The position numbers were made by a program, and so were the translations under genes. A DNA stretch of 64,000 nt from Kiritimatiellia bacterium (lineage in GTDB: Bacteria; Verrucomicrobiota; Kiritimatiellia; CAIQIC01; JAGNIJ01), in assembly GCA_018001225.1 (NCBI GenBank), contig JAGNIJ010000002.1, positions 1 through 64,000 of the forward strand, written 5' to 3'. Positions within the stretch are counted from its first letter, which is position 1. Each line of letters starts with the position of its first letter. The notes below the pieces were generated by a model that was given only the letters and a program-made list of their open reading frames with translations, was not told the DNA's origin and searched no databases. This document shows positions 16,681 to 24,215 of this stretch, in pieces.

Positions 16681-17130
16681 ATGAGACGCATCATCCCCTA
16701 CAATCCCAAGCTCAAGGAACGCGCCCGGCAGCTTCGTCGAAACATGACGCTGGCGGAGATCAAGCTCTGGAAAGCTCTTAAATCCGGGCAGATGCTCGGG
16801 CATGATTTTGACCGGCAGCGTCCCCTCGGGGATTACATTGTGGATTTCTTCTGCAAGGATTTATGTCTGGCCATAGAAGTGGACGGATGCAGTCATGACT
16901 GCAAGGAGCGCGAGGACGACCGTCGACAGCACGCGCTTGAAGCGCTGGGAGTCCGTTTCCTGCGCTTCTGGGACTCGGAAGTAAAAAACGATCTGGTCGG
17001 GGTGTTGCAAAGTATAGAAGAATGGATTCTTGCGCACGGTGGCCAGCGCCAGAGGGCCCACCCCCGGCCCCTCCCAGGGAGGGGAGGTGAGGAAGTCCCC
17101 TCCACCGGAGGGGATATAGGGGTGGGTTGA
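16681..17130 (+). CDS. DUF559 endonuclease-like protein inside repeats
   Basis: Small PD-(D/E)XK-type protein of the DUF559 family, related to very-short-patch repair nucleases. Seen: NMTLAEIKLWKALKSGQ at the start, FDRQRPLGDYIVDFFCKD and LAIEVDGCSHD, the conserved D...E-x-D core, then FLRFWDSEV. Role unknown in this family: repair, restriction-like or mobility. The last 24 residues (HPRPLPGRGG...) are encoded by a copy of the flanking 72-nt repeat, and the stop follows the repeat directly. It interrupts a run of glycosyltransferases and has lower G+C than they do. Confidence 0.85.
   Translation: MRRIIPYNPKLKERARQLRRNMTLAEIKLWKALKSGQMLGHDFDRQRPLGDYIVDFFCKDLCLAIEVDGCSHDCKEREDDRRQHALEALGVRFLRFWDSEVKNDLVGVLQSIEEWILAHGGQRQRAHPRPLPGRGGEEVPSTGGDIGVG
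17056..17127. repeat. 72-nt three-way-junction repeat at DUF559 3' end
   Basis: Third copy, on the same strand as the two upstream, fused to the end of the DUF559 reading frame. Outer GCCCACCCC / GGGGTGGGT with inner palindromes CCCCTCCCAGGGAGGGG and CCCCTCCACCGGAGGGG. Confidence 0.9.
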
Positions 17131-17145
17131 ATCGGCGCTAATCCA

Positions 17146-18078
17146 ATGTCATCTCATTCCACAACCACGCCCCTCGTCAGTGTCGTCATGCCCGTGTACA
17201 ACGGTGCGGCGACGATCCGGGAGTCCATCGAAAGCGTGTTGGCGCAAACCTGCGCGGACTTCGAGTTCATCATCGTGGACGACGCCTCCACGGATGCCTC
17301 GGTCGAGGTCATTCAAGCGTTCTCGGGCCGGGTGAAGCTGGTGCGCCGGTCCACAAACTCGGGCATCTGCGAGGTGGCTCGCTCGGAGGGCCTGGCGCTG
17401 GCGCGGGGCCGGTACATGGCGCTTATTGACCAGGATGACCTCTGGGCGCCGGCCAAACTGGAGCGGCAGGTCGCCTTCATGGAGGCCCATCCGGAGTTGC
17501 CCTTGAGCCACACCGCCGCGTGGGTCATAGACGGCGAGGGGCGCCGAGAGGGGGTCCGGCACGAAGGGGCCATTCCGCCGACGGGCCCCTGTGCCCGCGA
17601 GCTGCTGCATCATTGCTTTATCACCGTCAGCACCATCATGGTACGCGGCCGGGTGTGGCTGGACGCCGGCGACGCCAAGGCGTTGAAGGCCGCGAACAGC
17701 GATTACCCCTATTACTTCGCGATCCTGCGTACGTATCCCGCCGGGTTCGGTTTCCTGTCCGAGCCGCTGGCTTCGTACCGCCGCTGGCCGCAGGGCATGA
17801 GCCGGGGCCGGTGGAAATGGACCCCGGAAGACGTCCCCGCGCTGCTGGATCTTGAACGGAGCGGGCTGTGGGAAGGCCTGGTGTCCCGGCGGGAAATGCG
17901 CGGCGCGATCGCGCGGGCCTGCCGGATCAATGCCGAGCACCACTACCACCAGGGCGCGGCCGGACGCGTGGGCTACTTTGCGGTCCAGGGCTGGCGACAC
18001 CGACCCTTTGACCTGCGGTTCCCTGCGTGGGTGGCGCGCGCGGTACTAAAACGCATGACCCTGAACCCTGAACCCTGA
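17146..18078 (+). CDS. Glycosyltransferase family 2
   Basis: GT-A inverting transferase of 310 residues. Seen: VSVVMPVYNGAATIRESIES, FIIVDDASTDAS, and ALIDQDDLWAP, the DxD-type metal site. The C-terminal residues MTLNPEP and the TGA stop come from a GAACCCT word repeat, so the original end was probably a few residues earlier. Acceptor unknown. Confidence 0.87.
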   Translation: MSSHSTTTPLVSVVMPVYNGAATIRESIESVLAQTCADFEFIIVDDASTDASVEVIQAFSGRVKLVRRSTNSGICEVARSEGLALARGRYMALIDQDDLWAPAKLERQVAFMEAHPELPLSHTAAWVIDGEGRREGVRHEGAIPPTGPCARELLHHCFITVSTIMVRGRVWLDAGDAKALKAANSDYPYYFAILRTYPAGFGFLSEPLASYRRWPQGMSRGRWKWTPEDVPALLDLERSGLWEGLVSRREMRGAIARACRINAEHHYHQGAAGRVGYFAVQGWRHRPFDLRFPAWVARAVLKRMTLNPEP

Positions 18079-18086
18079 ACCCTCTC
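18056..18086. repeat. GAACCCT word repeat between two genes
   Basis: Four tandem ACCCTGA words followed by a CTCTCTC tract. It supplies the stop of the GT2 gene and fills most of the 29-nt gap before the flavoprotein. Confidence 0.75.
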
Positions 18087-18107
18087 TCTCCTATCCATAG
18101 TGGATTC

Positions 18108-19535
18108 ATGAGCAATCAATCCGATATCCTGATCCTTGGCGGCGGTCCGACCGGCCTGGGGGCGTCGTTGCGCCTTGAAGAAAAAGGCCTCGACTGGCGC
18201 CTGCTCGAGGCGGAGCCCCGTTTCGGCGGCCTGGCCTCCTCGTGGGTGGACGAGCAGGGATTCACCTGGGACCTCGGCGGGCATGTCCAGTTCTCCCACT
18301 ACGAGACCTTCGACCGCTACATGGACCTTGCCCTCGGCCCCGACGGCTGGTACAGCCACGAGCGGGAAAGCTGGGTCTGGATGCAGAATCGATTCATCCC
18401 GTACCCGTTCCAGAACAACCTGCACCGCCTCGACCCCGCGGACCGGGAGGCCTGCGTGGAGGGGCTGCGCAAAGCCGCAAGGGAAGAGCGTTCAGGGTTC
18501 GGGGTTCAGGATTCAGGTTTCCGCCCTCCGCCCTCCTCCTTCCGGGACTGGATCCTCACGACGTTCGGCGAGGGCATCGCGCGGCTGTTCCTGTTGCCGT
18601 ACAACTTCAAGGTCTGGGCCACGCCGCCGGAACAGATGGATTACCACTGGATCGGCGAACGGGTGGCCGTTCCCGATTTGAAGGCGGTGATGCGCTCCAT
18701 CGAGACGGGGCAGGACCAGGTATCCTGGGGCCCGAACCGGACGTTCCGGTTCCCGAAGTACGGCGGTACGGGCGCCGTCTGGGAGGCGCTGGGCCGGCGG
18801 TTGCCGCCGGAGCGCGTGACCCTGGGCGCGCGGGTCGCGGCCCTGGATCCGGACCTGCGGCAGGTGACGACGGCGGACGGGCGCGTATGGTCGTACGAGC
18901 GGCTGATCTCGACCCTGCCGCTCAACCGCCTGGTCCGGATGGCGCCCGGCGTGGCGGAGGCCGCGGCAGCCGACCGCCTGGTCTTTTCGGGCACACACGT
19001 CGTCGGCGTCGGTATGACCGGGAACGTCCCGGAGCACCTCCGGACGAAGTGCTGGATGTACTTCCCCGAGCCGCACAATCCCTACTACCGCGTGACCGTG
19101 TTCACCAACTACAGCCCGAACAATGCGCCGCGCCCCGGGGAGCAGTGGTCCCTGATGACCGAAACTTCCGAGAGCGCGACGAAGCCGGTGCGGCGCGAGA
19201 CGCTGGTCGAGGATACCCTCCGCGCCCTGGTCGAGGACGGCCTGCTTCCGGACCGCACGGCGATTGTATCCACCGCCCACCGGTATCTGCCCCAGGCCTA
19301 TCCCACGCCGTTCCTCGGCCGCGACGCCGTGGCAGACCCGCTGCTGCGGGCCTTCGAGGCGCGCGGGATCTACAGCCGCGGCCGGTTCGGCGCCTGGAAG
19401 TACGAGGTGGCCAACCAGGATCATTGCTTCGCGCAGGGATACGAGTGCGTCGAGCGACTGGCGGCCGACGGCGGCGCGGAATATGAGCCGACGTTGTTCA
19501 CGCCGGACGTGGTGAATAACCGGCGGAACCCCTAA
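18108..19535 (+). CDS. FAD-dependent mutase/amine-oxidase-like flavoprotein A
   Basis: NAD/FAD-binding protein of the protoporphyrinogen oxidase / UDP-galactopyranose mutase-like group, 475 residues. Seen: DILILGGGPTGLGASLRL (dinucleotide-binding GxGxxG), FGGLASSWVDEQGFTWDLGGHVQ, and RGRFGAWKYEVANQDHC near the C-terminus (second FAD motif). In sugar clusters such proteins act as pyranose mutases or sugar oxidoreductases, but the assignment is not certain. Residues about 126-145 (ERSGFGVQDSGFRPPPSSF) are encoded by an inserted word repeat. A paralog at 20640 on the other strand has an insert at the same place. Confidence 0.75.
   Translation: MSNQSDILILGGGPTGLGASLRLEEKGLDWRLLEAEPRFGGLASSWVDEQGFTWDLGGHVQFSHYETFDRYMDLALGPDGWYSHERESWVWMQNRFIPYPFQNNLHRLDPADREACVEGLRKAAREERSGFGVQDSGFRPPPSSFRDWILTTFGEGIARLFLLPYNFKVWATPPEQMDYHWIGERVAVPDLKAVMRSIETGQDQVSWGPNRTFRFPKYGGTGAVWEALGRRLPPERVTLGARVAALDPDLRQVTTADGRVWSYERLISTLPLNRLVRMAPGVAEAAAADRLVFSGTHVVGVGMTGNVPEHLRTKCWMYFPEPHNPYYRVTVFTNYSPNNAPRPGEQWSLMTETSESATKPVRRETLVEDTLRALVEDGLLPDRTAIVSTAHRYLPQAYPTPFLGRDAVADPLLRAFEARGIYSRGRFGAWKYEVANQDHCFAQGYECVERLAADGGAEYEPTLFTPDVVNNRRNP
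18487..18540. repeat. Word repeat inserted in frame in flavoprotein A
   Basis: GTTCAGGGTTCGGGGTTCAG, then GATTCAGGTTT and two CCGCCCTC words, all in frame inside the CDS. Parts match intergenic copies near 20520 and (reverse complement) 32320-32360. Confidence 0.8.
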
Positions 19536-19541
19536 CGGGGC

Positions 19542-20510
19542 CTACTTCGCGCGGCCGCGCAGGCGCCGTCCCACGGCGCCGGGCACCTGCCGCGCGATGC
19601 GGCCCCAGCGCGCCGGGCCGCGATCGGTCCATCGCAGGGTATCGGGCAGCTGGGCCCGGCGCAGGTCTTCGAGCAGCGGTGTGCGGTCGAGCCAATCCTG
19701 CTGGACGAAGAACGAGTAGTGGTGCACAAGGGCATCGGGAACCAGAACGGCGTATTTCCGGTGCGCCGCGATCCAGTCGCCCCAGCCGATCTCGTCGAAC
19801 TCCGGGATGCCGCCCAGCTCCTGCCAGTGGCGGTAGTCGTAGCAGAGGCAGTTGATGCTGAAGCGGAAGGCGAAGCGGCCGTAGGGCCCGCCGCGCGGGA
19901 TCGCGAGCCCCGCCTCGTTCACGGCCGGAATCCCGGCGCGGCGGAGGCGGTCGTTGGCCTCGCGCAAGTCGAGGAACGCGCGGGTGATCCAGTCGGCGAT
20001 ACGCGGATTGAACCACACGGGGCCGTTGAAGTCGGGGGTGAGCGGCTGGTTGAAGCGACGCGTGTATTCCTCCGCCAACTCCGGGAAGGCGTGCAGCAGG
20101 TAAAAGGTCCCGAGTGCGTTGTTGGGGATCACGGGGGTGATCAGCGAGAGCGCGGGATCGTCCCGGTGGGCCTCGTAGGCGGCCAGCAGTTTCTGCGGCC
20201 AGTCGGCCGAGACGAAGGTGTCCTCGTCGATCTTGAAGTAGAGCGAGCCGGGATGGCGGCGCACGCAGTCGTTTTGCAGGTTGGAGATCCGCCACCCCCG
20301 CCCGCGCGGCCCGGCGATGATATCCCAGGGGATTTCCGGGTGCGCGGTTTGGAGGGCCTCGACGTAGCGGAGGTGGCGGCCGGCGACGCCGTTGAGCAGC
20401 AGGACCACGCGGTCGAAAAAGCGGATCGAGCCGCCCCGGACCAGCAGGTCCATGCACAGGCGGAAGCAGTCCAGCCGGTGGCTGGTCAGGATCATGAGGA
20501 TTTTAGTCAT
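19542..20510 (-). CDS. Glycosyltransferase, GT2-like
   Basis: GT-A type protein of 322 residues. Seen: MTKILMILTSHRLDCFRL at the start and LYFKIDEDTFVSADW near residues 90-105, where DED is the likely metal/nucleotide site. FDEIGWGDWIAAH near the C-terminal third resembles the acceptor/catalytic acidic motif. It converges with flavoprotein A (6 nt apart) and follows flavoprotein B in the same direction. Sugar unknown. Confidence 0.72.
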   Translation of the reverse strand: MTKILMILTSHRLDCFRLCMDLLVRGGSIRFFDRVVLLLNGVAGRHLRYVEALQTAHPEIPWDIIAGPRGRGWRISNLQNDCVRRHPGSLYFKIDEDTFVSADWPQKLLAAYEAHRDDPALSLITPVIPNNALGTFYLLHAFPELAEEYTRRFNQPLTPDFNGPVWFNPRIADWITRAFLDLREANDRLRRAGIPAVNEAGLAIPRGGPYGRFAFRFSINCLCYDYRHWQELGGIPEFDEIGWGDWIAAHRKYAVLVPDALVHHYSFFVQQDWLDRTPLLEDLRRAQLPDTLRWTDRGPARWGRIARQVPGAVGRRLRGRAK

Positions 20511-20517
20511 GGAGTGA

Positions 20518-20632
20518 TCAGGGTTCGGTTGTCAGGGTTCAGGATCGCTTTGCGCTGCTAATAAACCGATAGTTTTGTAGTCATCATGATTTCGACTCCC
20601 GACATCCTGAACCCTGAACCCTGAACCCTCTT
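20518..20632. repeat. ORF-less element with inverted GGGTTCAG ends
   Basis: Left end CAGGGTTCGGTTGTCAGGGTTCAGGA, right end TCCTGAACCC repeated three times, so the two ends are inverted copies around about 55 nt of A/T-richer sequence. It fills the gap between two leftward genes. Reads as a small MITE-like element. Confidence 0.6.
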
Positions 20633-20639
20633 TCTCCTC

Positions 20640-22022
20640 TCATCGCTTCCCCGCGTTCACGACGTTGGGCGTGGGCAGCGTGACTTCGGGGACGCCCTCG
20701 AGCAGCCGGTCCACGACCTCGACGCCCTGCATGACGGAATGGTCCATGTTGGCCGCCTCGTACTTCCAGCCGCCGAACCGGCCGCGGCTGTAGAGGTTCC
20801 GCTGCTCCAGGGCCGGAAGCACGTCGTCCAGGATCGCGTCGCGGTCGAGCGTGGGCACGGGATAGCCGAATTCCTCGCGCATGTGAAAGAGGTGCGCGGT
20901 CGCCGGGTCGGCCTCCAGCAGGCCGCTTTCGCGCAAGCCGCGAAGGGTCGCCGGGGCCGGGTCGGGATAGTTCATCGGGGCGTCGCCCGGGTGCGAGATT
21001 TCGCACAGGAACGAGCAGGTGCGGGTCGGGTCGGGGACGTGCGCGGGCGAGAAGATGGAGAAGGGCGTGACGCGGTAGAAGGCGTGCTGCTCCTCGGGGA
21101 CATAGATCCAGGTCTTGTCCCGCAGGCTGTCCGGGATGGGGAAGGACGGCGCGGCGCCGACGACGTGGACGTGCGTGTGCCGCAGCTGCCGTGCCCGCCG
21201 GGCCAGGGCTGCGTCGCCTACGAGCCCGGCAAGGCGGACGAGGGGCATGGTGGAGATCAGCGCATCGTAGCGTTCCTCCGTGCCGTCCTCGAAGAAGGCG
21301 AGTTGCCGATCCGGATCCAGGCGGACCAGGCCGCGGGAAAGGTGCAGCCGGTCGGCCGGGATGCGCGCGGCCAGCGCGTTCCAGATGGCGCCCGTGCCGC
21401 CCTCCTTCGGGAACTGGAACGTGTGGTTCGGGCCCCACGACACGTCGTCGCGCCCCTCGGCGATGTTGCGCTCGACGCGGGCCAGGTCGAGGGTCGGCAC
21501 GCGGTCGCCGATCCACTGGTAGCCCATGTCGCGCGGCTCGGTGGACCAGATTTTCCGGTTGTACGGGATCATGAAGTGCTTCGCGATGCCGCGGCCGAAG
21601 CCGGCGAGGATCCAGTCTTCGAAATTGTTGGGAGCGGAAGTGTTCAGTGTTCGGTGTTCGGTGTTCAATTCCCGCAGGCCGGCGAGGCATTCGTCACGCG
21701 CGGCGGCGGGCAGGTGCCGGATGTTGTACTGGAAGGGGTAGGGGATGAAGGTCTGGTATTCCCGCACCCAGGAGCGGCGTTCGTGGTGGTAGAAGCCGTC
21801 CGGCAGGAGTCCGGCCATCAGCCGGTCAATGTAGTGGTAGTGGGAATGCGCGACGTGTACGGCGAAATCCCAGGTGAAGCCCCGGGCGTCGCGGAAAGAC
21901 GCGGCCAGGCCGCCGACGTACGGGCGCCGTTCGTAGACGGCGAAGTCGCCGTGCCCCTTTTCCAGCAGCCGGTGGGCCGCGCCGAGCCCGCAGGGGCCGG
22001 CCCCGATGATCACAATGCGCAT
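20640..22022 (-). CDS. FAD-dependent mutase/amine-oxidase-like flavoprotein B
   Basis: Paralog of the flavoprotein at 18108, 460 residues. Seen: MRIVIIGAGPCGLGAAHRLL, VGGLAASFRDARGFTWDFAVH and RGRFGGWKYEAANMDHSVMQG. Residues about 118-130 (LNTEHRTLNTSAPNN) come from a GTGTTCGGTGTTC word repeat, in the same surface region where the paralog carries a different repeat. A promoter-like pair (TTGGCT-17-TATGAT) lies just upstream on this strand. Function as for the paralog, so sugar-ring mutase or oxidoreductase, not proven. Confidence 0.75.
   Translation of the reverse strand: MRIVIIGAGPCGLGAAHRLLEKGHGDFAVYERRPYVGGLAASFRDARGFTWDFAVHVAHSHYHYIDRLMAGLLPDGFYHHERRSWVREYQTFIPYPFQYNIRHLPAAARDECLAGLRELNTEHRTLNTSAPNNFEDWILAGFGRGIAKHFMIPYNRKIWSTEPRDMGYQWIGDRVPTLDLARVERNIAEGRDDVSWGPNHTFQFPKEGGTGAIWNALAARIPADRLHLSRGLVRLDPDRQLAFFEDGTEERYDALISTMPLVRLAGLVGDAALARRARQLRHTHVHVVGAAPSFPIPDSLRDKTWIYVPEEQHAFYRVTPFSIFSPAHVPDPTRTCSFLCEISHPGDAPMNYPDPAPATLRGLRESGLLEADPATAHLFHMREEFGYPVPTLDRDAILDDVLPALEQRNLYSRGRFGGWKYEAANMDHSVMQGVEVVDRLLEGVPEVTLPTPNVVNAGKR
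21638..21674. repeat. GTGTTCGGT word repeat in frame in flavoprotein B
   Basis: Tandem GTGTTCAGT / GTGTTCGGT words interrupt the gene without breaking the frame, at the position matching the insert in the 18108 paralog. Confidence 0.8.
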
Positions 22023-22048
22023 GCGTCTTTGTCCTCGTCAGGACGCGC

Positions 22049-22077
22049 ATCATACAAACCCGGCCGGTTCAAGCCAA
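22049..22077 (-). promoter_or_regulatory. Sigma70-like promoter for flavoprotein B
   Basis: On the minus strand TTGGCT (22072-22077) and TATGAT (22049-22054) are 17 nt apart, with a start about 27 nt downstream of the -10 and a GAGGAC RBS-like stretch before the ATG. Confidence 0.45.
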
Positions 22078-22126
22078 TCCCGAATGCCGCCACGCCGTGG
22101 CGGGGTCCGGCTGGGCGGAGGAAAGC

Positions 22127-22732
22127 ATGAGCGGAAGAAAATCGGCGGCGGAGTGGCTGAAATCGATCCTGCGGCGAGTATTCGGCGGCGGCGACGAGCA
22201 CTGGGTGCGCCACGTCATGAACCAGACGACAGCAAAATGGATCGGCGAACTCGACACGCCCTCTATGGACGTCCTGGAGATATCCGGGCGGGGCTGGCGC
22301 AAGCTTCCCTGCAAGAGTTACCGTTCCGCAGACTATCCCGAGTTCGACGTCTGCGAGGGGATCCTGCCCGAGCGCTTTGACCTGATCATCTCGGAGCAGG
22401 TCTTCGAGCACCTGCGCTACCCGTACCGGGCCGGCCGCCACGTGTACCAGATGCTCAAACCCGGCGGGTACTTCCTCATCACGACCCCCTTCCTCATCAA
22501 GATCCACGAATGCCCGATCGACTGCACGCGCTGGACGGAAACGGGGATGAAGTACTTCCTGGAGGAATGCGGGTTCGACCTGGCCGCGATCCGCACCGGG
22601 AGCTGGGGCAACAAGCGATGCGTCCTGGCGAACTTCCGGAAGTTCTGGGGGTACTGGGGTGTTCTGCATTCCCTGCGCAACGATCCGTCCTTCCCGGCCA
22701 GCGTGTGGGCGCTGGCGCGCAAGCAGGAATGA
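22127..22732 (+). CDS. SAM-dependent methyltransferase-like protein
   Basis: Methyltransferase-like Rossmann protein of 201 residues. Seen: VLEISGRGW in place of motif I (weakened glycine motif), FDLIISEQVFEHLRYPYRA and MLKPGGYFLITTPFLIKIHECPIDCTRWT. The Cys/Trp-rich CPIDCTRWT loop recurs in sugar-cluster methyltransferases. ATG 22127 has a GGAGGAAAG RBS; the in-frame GTG at 22097 is less likely. Divergent from flavoprotein B. Confidence 0.72.
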   Translation: MSGRKSAAEWLKSILRRVFGGGDEHWVRHVMNQTTAKWIGELDTPSMDVLEISGRGWRKLPCKSYRSADYPEFDVCEGILPERFDLIISEQVFEHLRYPYRAGRHVYQMLKPGGYFLITTPFLIKIHECPIDCTRWTETGMKYFLEECGFDLAAIRTGSWGNKRCVLANFRKFWGYWGVLHSLRNDPSFPASVWALARKQE

Positions 22733-22757
22733 CCCGGATTCGTCCACGGTTTTTTCA

Positions 22758-22924
22758 ACCCGCCCCCGGCCTTTCCCGGGGAGGGGAGATGAGTAAGTCC
22801 CCTCCTCCGGAGGGGATATAGGGGTGGGTGGATTGAACGCTGTTTCGAAGCGACCCACCCCCGGCCCCTCCCGGGGAGGGGAGAGGAGTAAGCTCCCTCC
22901 TCCGGAAGGGATATGGGGGTGGGT
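22758..22924. repeat. Two 72-nt three-way-junction repeats, 95-nt period
   Basis: Copies 22758-22829 (ACCCGCCCC ... GGGGTGGGT) and 22853-22924 (ACCCACCCC ... GGGGTGGGT), with inner palindromes TTTCCCGGGGAGG (partial) and CCCCTCCTCCGGAGGGG in the first. The 23-nt spacer GGATTGAACGCTGTTTCG... is like that near 16575. No ORF lies between or beside the copies. Confidence 0.9.
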
Positions 22925-22966
22925 GGATGGATGGCTGTTTCATGGGTATAGCCGGCGGCCCCCTTC

Positions 22967-24136
22967 ATGACCGTCTCTTTTCTCGTTCCCGACATTTCCG
23001 GCCCCGTGCTCGGGCCGGTCACTGTCCTGGCCCGCACGCTGCAGCGGCACCTGCCGGTACAGATCGTCGGGCCGGACTTCGGGCATGGCGTCTGTCCGAT
23101 GTACCGCGGGGCGTTCGACTACACGGTCGTGCCGGCGCCGCGCCTGTACCGCCTGCCCGATTTCCTGTGGGAGTCCCGCCGGCTGGGCGCCGCGCTGACG
23201 GGCGACGTGATCGTCGCCGTGAAGGCCTTCGCCGATACCGTGCCCGTGGCCCTGCGGGAAAAACGGCGGCGCGGGGCGAAGGTGGTCGTGTATCTCGACG
23301 AGTGGGACGGCGCGCTATTCTACCAGTTGCCGAAGGCCGCGCGCTGGAAATCCGTGCTGCGCAACCTGCGGTTTCCGCTCGAGGAGCCCTGGCACCCGTG
23401 GATCGAGCGGATGATACGCCGGGCCGACCTGGTGATCTCCACCAGCACGTGGCTGCAGCGGAAGTTCGGCGGGCGGATTGTGCATATGGGCGTGGACACG
23501 GACTTCTTCAGGCCCTCCCCGCCGGAACAGGCCGCGGCATTAAAAAAGGAATGCGGGCTCGAGGGCCTGCGCTGCATCGTGTTCGGCGGCGTCGTGCGGC
23601 CGCACAAGGGGATCGAGGTCATCCTGGACGCCCTGGTCCGGTTGGGGCGCCCGGACGCGCGGTTCGTGATCGTGGGTCCGGTCAACGAGCATGTGCGACA
23701 ACTTCAGTCGGATCCGGCGTATCGGACCTATCTGACCGCTCTGGGCCCCCAGCCCGCCGCGCGCATGCCGGAGTTCTTGAGCCTGGCCGACCTGATCGTT
23801 CTCCCGCTCAAGGACAATCTGTTGGCCCGCACGCAGATGCCGTGCAAGAGCTTCGAGGCCCTGGCGATGGGGCGCCCGGTGATCGGGTCGGCGGTCTCGG
23901 ACCTGCCGCTGGTGTTGGAAGGCTGCGGGCGGGTGGTCCCGCCCGACGACCCCGCCGCCCTGGCCGCGGCCATTGCCGACGTGCTCGATCATCCCGCCGA
24001 GGCGCGGCGGATGGGCGAGGCCGCCCGCGAGAAGTGCATTCGTTTGTACAGCCGGGCCGTGACGGAGCAGGCGCTGGTGGCGGCGATAAGAGACCTGGGG
24101 GCTGGCAGGCTTTCCGATCCGGCGAAGGGGGTGTAG
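22967..24136 (+). CDS. Glycosyltransferase family 4
   Basis: GT-B retaining transferase of 389 residues. Seen: FLVPDISGPVLGPVTVLA, GVDTDFFRPSPPEQ, VFGGVVRPHKGIEVILDAL, and KSFEALAMGRPVIGSAVSDLP with the E-x7-E site. The stop lies in a GTAG that starts a REP. Acceptor not predictable. Confidence 0.85.
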   Translation: MTVSFLVPDISGPVLGPVTVLARTLQRHLPVQIVGPDFGHGVCPMYRGAFDYTVVPAPRLYRLPDFLWESRRLGAALTGDVIVAVKAFADTVPVALREKRRRGAKVVVYLDEWDGALFYQLPKAARWKSVLRNLRFPLEEPWHPWIERMIRRADLVISTSTWLQRKFGGRIVHMGVDTDFFRPSPPEQAAALKKECGLEGLRCIVFGGVVRPHKGIEVILDALVRLGRPDARFVIVGPVNEHVRQLQSDPAYRTYLTALGPQPAARMPEFLSLADLIVLPLKDNLLARTQMPCKSFEALAMGRPVIGSAVSDLPLVLEGCGRVVPPDDPAALAAAIADVLDHPAEARRMGEAAREKCIRLYSRAVTEQALVAAIRDLGAGRLSDPAKGV

Positions 24137-24203
24137 CCGCGCCAGTAACGGCGTGGCCCTTGCCGACAGATCTGACTTTCCACCGCCTTGCGGCGGCGGC
24201 TAC
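24133..24203. repeat. REP pair, feet outward, at a stop codon
   Basis: Direct unit 24133-24157 (GTAG, GCCGCGCCA / CGGCGTGGC, loop GTAA) includes the TAG stop of the GT4 gene. Inverted unit 24179-24203 (CCACCGCC / GGCGGCGGC, ending CTAC) ends 12 nt before the next gene's ATG. Here the feet point outward, unlike the other pairs. Confidence 0.8.
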
Positions 24204-24215
24204 ATTCGTATCGTG

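Noticed and set aside
18108..19535. Naming the flavoproteins UDP-galactopyranose mutase (glf)
   Set aside because: They share the FAD motifs but differ in length and middle region from typical Glf, so the family group only is given.
22758..22924. Three-way-junction repeats as rho-independent terminators
   Set aside because: Hairpins are strong but no T-tract follows, and paired copies with fixed period occur also inside operons. A terminator side effect cannot be excluded.
22755..22943. Proline/glycine-rich peptides in the repeat (PPPYPFRRRE style)
   Set aside because: Artefacts of translating the repeat in all frames; no start signals or conservation.
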